NCBI GenBank assembly: GCA_002352375.1
Contig: DEIH01000060.1
Coordinates: 1 to 19,143, forward strand
Direction: 5' to 3'
DNA length: 19,143 nucleotides
From: Spirochaeta sp. UBA2779
GTDB taxonomy: Bacteria; Spirochaetota; Spirochaetia; DSM-2461
Shown: positions 16,629 to 19,143 of the stretch, in pieces
Layout: every line of letters starts with the position of its first letter
How positions within the stretch are numbered: position 1 is the first letter of the stretch
Position numbers and translations under genes: made by a program
Notes under the pieces: generated by a model
What the model was told of the DNA's origin: nothing
Databases searched by the model: none
The model's input: only the letters and a program-made list of their open reading frames with translations

Positions 16629-16640
16629 GGGGAACCCTCA
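16626..16640. terminator. Compact hairpin spanning both convergent stop codons
   Basis: TGAGGG (16626-16631), loop GAA, CCCTCA (16635-16640) is a perfect 6-bp stem. The outer three bases of each arm are the TGA stop codons of argH (plus) and of the FecR/PEGA gene (minus). It could act in both directions, but no T-run follows on either strand, so termination is uncertain. Confidence 0.4.
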
Positions 16641-17870
16641 ATCGGTCAGTTCCTGAATTTGCTTTATCAGATCTTTAAGTTTCTCATTTTCCGACTCACT
16701 GCCGGCCAATTCTGTTTCCAGTACGTTTCCCCTGGCCCTTTCCATCTCCAGTTGTGCCAGGAGTTCTGCTTCTCTTTGTGCTTTCTGTGCGGCAATTTCA
16801 GCTTCTCTTTGAGCAAATCGGCGTTCAATTTCCGCCTTGGAAGAGGCCTCTGTATTTGATTGATTGGCAAAACTCTGGTTTAAATCCGAGAGTCGGCGTT
16901 CATAATCGGCTCTTAATCGAGTTAATTCCTGATTTTCAAGCTTCTTTTCAGCCAATGTCTCATCTACCCCTGAGGGTTCAAGATGGATTTCAATGTATTG
17001 ATCTGAATTGGCGTTCAGAGTGAATGAATAATCTTTGAATCCCCGGCGCCGGACACGTACTTCAACGATAGTGCCTTCGGGGAGCAGACTGTGGAAACTG
17101 CCGAAACCTGTTTTCAGACCGTCAATATAGATATCAGAGTCCGGAGGATCGGTAACTAGTTCTACCAGTACGGGTTTCGGAGCATCATCAAATCCGAAGG
17201 GCATTGCCGTCATGGGAGCCGCAGAGGCCAGACGGACTTTGTTCTCTTCGCTTATATCTTCAACATGAGCGGCCTCACCGTCCTCTTTTACCAGAAGTTG
17301 TTTTTCCGGTCCGACAAAAACTTCTCCTTGGATAACATTTCCCGAAACTTTTACCTTACCTTCTCCAACGATCAGCAGGCTGCCCTCGTCGGTTTTCTCA
17401 ATAATAAATTCAGTACCCCTCACCTCGTATTCGGTGCCGTCAACCTCGATAATGATACTTTCCGAGTCATCAAGTTTCTCAACTTTGTAGGATAGGGAAC
17501 CGGTGAGAATCTCTGTTCTCAAGTCGAGTTTTGAATCGGCACCGGTTAGCTTCATAAATCGAACCAGTGTATCACTGCCCAGTAATGCGCTTCCTCTGTC
17601 GGCCAGCTGCACCTGAGCGACAGCCCCTTCGGTAACTTTGACAATATCACCGGGCTGAAGCTCTTCTCCAGGGGATGCCGGAAGGGTTTCTTCTCCCCTG
17701 ATTACGTATACCGGCCCGGCTATATGGGTAATTACCGCTGTCTGTTTGTCAGGGAGAGGCGGTGCTGTATCAGCTTTTGGAGTTGTTAAATACCCATATA
17801 ACACGACTCCGCCGGTTGCAATGACAATGCCGATAATAATTCCCAATATTATTCTAAGGTAAGGTTTCAA
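16638..17870 (-). CDS. FecR-domain / PEGA-domain membrane protein with coiled-coil tail
   Basis: The 410-residue protein has an N-terminal transmembrane anchor (about 5-28). A FecR-type domain spans about 45-170 (VYVIRGEETLPASPGEELQP; VDGTEYEVRGTEFII), a beta-rich module that often mediates periplasmic signalling or envelope binding. A PEGA domain follows at about 235-297 (VTDPPDSDIYIDGLKTG; VRVRRRGFKDYSFTL) and a Glu/Ala-rich coiled coil at about 305-408. No sigma factor gene lies beside it, so the usual FecR-as-anti-sigma role is not supported here. The start is a TTG at 17870 with a strong GGAGG (17879-17883) 8 nt upstream; these bases encode the last two glycines of the preceding small protein, and the gap to its stop codon is 4 nt. 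The TTG start may limit expression. Confidence 0.88.
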   Translation of the reverse strand: MKPYLRIILGIIIGIVIATGGVVLYGYLTTPKADTAPPLPDKQTAVITHIAGPVYVIRGEETLPASPGEELQPGDIVKVTEGAVAQVQLADRGSALLGSDTLVRFMKLTGADSKLDLRTEILTGSLSYKVEKLDDSESIIIEVDGTEYEVRGTEFIIEKTDEGSLLIVGEGKVKVSGNVIQGEVFVGPEKQLLVKEDGEAAHVEDISEENKVRLASAAPMTAMPFGFDDAPKPVLVELVTDPPDSDIYIDGLKTGFGSFHSLLPEGTIVEVRVRRRGFKDYSFTLNANSDQYIEIHLEPSGVDETLAEKKLENQELTRLRADYERRLSDLNQSFANQSNTEASSKAEIERRFAQREAEIAAQKAQREAELLAQLEMERARGNVLETELAGSESENEKLKDLIKQIQELTD

Positions 17871-17874
17871 GCGG

Positions 17875-18210
17875 TCAGCCTCCGTGAGATTTGAGCCGTT
17901 TCAGTATGAAATCGCGTAGATTTTCTTCCAGATTTTCCGTATCACGCTCCACCAGTGAGTAGATTCTTGATTTATTATACGGGCCGTCGGATATGATAAT
18001 TGATTTATTCCGGCCGTCGGCAGTGTTCATCATCTTCCATGTGATGGTTCGGGTTCCGGCAAGCTTGTCATAACAGATCTGAAATCCATTAAGCTTTTTT
18101 TTATCGTCATACCAGAGAATCAGTTCAAGATCGTCACTGATGAACCAGCGTCTGAGTCCTTCACCTTTTATTTGCCGAACATTCGGTAATTCCTGAAGCA
18201 TCTCACCCAT
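17875..18210 (-). CDS. Small hypothetical protein upstream of the FecR/PEGA gene
   Basis: I do not recognise this protein of about 111 residues. It has no signal peptide or membrane segment. It shows beta-rich character with aromatic/charged strands (RRWFISDDLELILWYDD, FQICYDKL, TRTITWK) and a charged helical C-terminus ending in SHGG. The frame extends upstream to an ATG at 18297, but that longer version would run across an intrinsic-terminator hairpin and lacks a ribosome binding site. I therefore prefer the ATG at 18210 or 18201; neither has a clear Shine-Dalgarno. It is 4 bp from the FecR/PEGA gene and very likely co-transcribed and coupled, suggesting a cytoplasmic partner of that membrane protein (inference). 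Confidence 0.6.
   Translation of the reverse strand: MGEMLQELPNVRQIKGEGLRRWFISDDLELILWYDDKKKLNGFQICYDKLAGTRTITWKMMNTADGRNKSIIISDGPYNKSRIYSLVERDTENLEENLRDFILKRLKSHGG
17879..17883 (-). promoter_or_regulatory. Shine-Dalgarno deciding the TTG start of the FecR/PEGA gene
   Basis: GGAGG on the minus strand lies 8 nt from the TTG at 17870, inside the last codons (Gly-Gly) of the small upstream gene. It supports the TTG start and translational coupling. Confidence 0.7.
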
Positions 18211-18237
18211 TCTACAACTTATCTGCAGGGTTTCCAA
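18209..18237 (-). promoter_or_regulatory. Candidate promoter for the small gene/FecR operon
   Basis: TTGGAA (18232-18237) and TAGAAT (18209-18214) on the minus strand are 17 nt apart, directly after the upstream terminator. The predicted transcription start near 18202 would make the ATG at 18201 almost leaderless. Low to moderate support. Confidence 0.4.
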
Positions 18238-18272
18238 TAAAAGAAGGACCACTCCATAAAGAAGTGGCCCTT
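18236..18272 (-). terminator. Intrinsic terminator downstream of the ABC permease
   Basis: On the minus strand AAGGGCCACT, a 9-nt loop and AGTGGTCCTT form a 10-bp stem with one G-U pair (18244-18272), followed by CTTTTATT. It lies about 120 bp after the permease stop. A smaller hairpin (GGACCC/GGGTCC, 18275-18292) precedes it. Confidence 0.75.
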
Positions 18273-18390
18273 CAGGACCCCCCCAAGGGTCCGTCATGCG
18301 GAGACAAGCTCAACGCGTTTTGAGAATAGCCCCGGAGCAGTCAGGATGCAAGGGTGAAACCGGGTTTATTCATCAAAGAGATTGAGATTT

Positions 18391-19143
18391 TTACTTCAGA
18401 GCTGAAAAATGACGTTTATTTCTCAGCTTTCTTCCTACTGCCGCAAGGGTTAAAGCAATCAGTGCAGCAGTGTATGGAAGAGCCAGAAGCAGAGTGGAAG
18501 GGATATTGGATATTCCCTGAACTCTTCCTGCTATAAATTCTATTAGAGCAAAGAAATAAGCGGCTATGAGTATCCCTGAATACCGCCGGAACCCCAGCCA
18601 GATTATTACCAGTGCAATCCATCCTCGGCCGGAGCTCATCCCGGGAACAAAGGCCTCAATTCTGAAAGCCAGAAAAGTTCCGGAAAGAGCAGCCATCCCG
18701 GACGATATAACCAGTGCACTGGTTTTTACGCCAGCGCTGGATATCCCCCGCGCTTCGAGAAATGCCGGGCTGGACCCCGCCGATCTTATTCTGCGGCCGA
18801 AGCTGCTTCGGTATATTAACAGGACTGCCGCTACGGCCAGGGGTATCATCAGCCAGGTGATAATCGGCAGTGCTCTTCCGTTAAACCCCTGGAGCATAAT
18901 TGCCGGGATTCTGATTGTGCCCTTATTCCCCAGCACCTTAGCGGATATCAAACCTGCAAGGGACGGTACCAGAAGGTTGATGCCCAGACCGGCTATAAAA
19001 AGATTTGCTCTCATTCTGATATGAGCTGCTGAGAGAAGTACACCGAATAGAACTCCCGATGCCAGAGCTGCCGCCAGGGCCAGAGGCATAGAGCCGCCTG
19101 TATTAAGTACCAGGGCGGCGGTAAATGCTCCGGAAGTAATACA
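18391..19143 (-). CDS. ABC transporter permease, nucleoside/BMP type, partial
   Basis: The frame is open from the right edge to the TAA at 18391 (250 codons visible), so the N-terminus is missing. The ATG at 19089 is internal, as transmembrane-rich sequence continues upstream (GAFTAALVLNTGGS). The protein is a multi-spanning inner-membrane permease of the branched-chain/ribose class (BPD_transp_2, COG1079-like). Recognisable blocks are RMRANLFIAGLGINLL, an SSPAFLEARGIS cytoplasmic loop typical of contact with the ATPase, and a GRGWIALVIIWLGFRRYSG block. Spirochaete relatives work with BMP lipoproteins to import nucleosides or similar solutes. The partner ATPase, second permease and binding protein would lie to the right. 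The C-terminus (RKLRNKRHFSALK) is basic and cytoplasmic. An intrinsic terminator follows. Confidence 0.88.
   Translation of the reverse strand, partial: CITSGAFTAALVLNTGGSMPLALAAALASGVLFGVLLSAAHIRMRANLFIAGLGINLLVPSLAGLISAKVLGNKGTIRIPAIMLQGFNGRALPIITWLMIPLAVAAVLLIYRSSFGRRIRSAGSSPAFLEARGISSAGVKTSALVISSGMAALSGTFLAFRIEAFVPGMSSGRGWIALVIIWLGFRRYSGILIAAYFFALIEFIAGRVQGISNIPSTLLLALPYTAALIALTLAAVGRKLRNKRHFSALK

Noticed and set aside
18210..18297. Extended N-terminus of the small gene to the ATG at 18297
   Set aside because: It crosses an intrinsic terminator and a G7 tract and has no Shine-Dalgarno, so the later starts are preferred.
18566..19024. Plus-strand open frame of 152 codons
   Set aside because: It is antisense to the clear ABC permease; the composition mirrors a transmembrane gene read backwards.

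Overview
The window is a tightly packed bacterial chromosome segment. The gene content points to a free-living spirochaete (Spirochaetota), though no single marker gene proves this. Supporting features are loose-lipobox lipoproteins, a class III adenylate cyclase behind a membrane sensor, a large protein with an embedded HPr domain, a permease of the nucleoside/BMP transporter type, and several signal-peptide beta-barrel and coiled-coil envelope proteins. No mobile element, CRISPR array, rRNA or tRNA was seen, and no gene-free stretch exceeds 300 bases.

Layout. (1) 1-4913, minus strand: a three-gene envelope operon read right to left. First comes a barrel/transglutaminase/TPR protein (GTG start 4913), then a beta-helix lipoprotein overlapping it by 13 bp. 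Last is a thioredoxin-like protein with Ig-like domains; it starts in the same frame 12 nt after the lipoprotein's TAG stop and runs off the left edge. (2) 5070-6794, minus: membrane adenylate cyclase, divergent from (3) 6813-8537, plus: a single-pass coiled-coil protein; the two starts are only 18 bp apart. (4) 8569-12504, minus: a two-gene operon of a periplasmic/barrel protein and a 960-residue CARDB/PPC lipoprotein, behind a good sigma70-type promoter. (5) 12671-14209, minus: large HPr-domain protein, divergent from (6) nudC (14294-15133) and argH (15264-16628), both plus. (7) 16638-18210, minus: a FecR-PEGA-coiled-coil membrane protein preceded by a small unknown gene. (8) 18391-19143, minus: the end of an ABC permease followed by an intrinsic terminator.

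How the genes work together: two separate minus-strand operons share a plan in which an exported barrel-type protein precedes a large lipoprotein made of extracellular adhesion-like modules (beta-helix, Ig, CARDB, PPC). In both, a TAG stop forms part of the next gene's Shine-Dalgarno sequence. These look like envelope or cell-surface display units. The cyclase, coiled-coil protein and FecR/PEGA protein suggest envelope sensing. NudC and ArgH are ordinary metabolic enzymes. The most unusual item is the signal-less, thioredoxin-like/Ig protein at the left edge.
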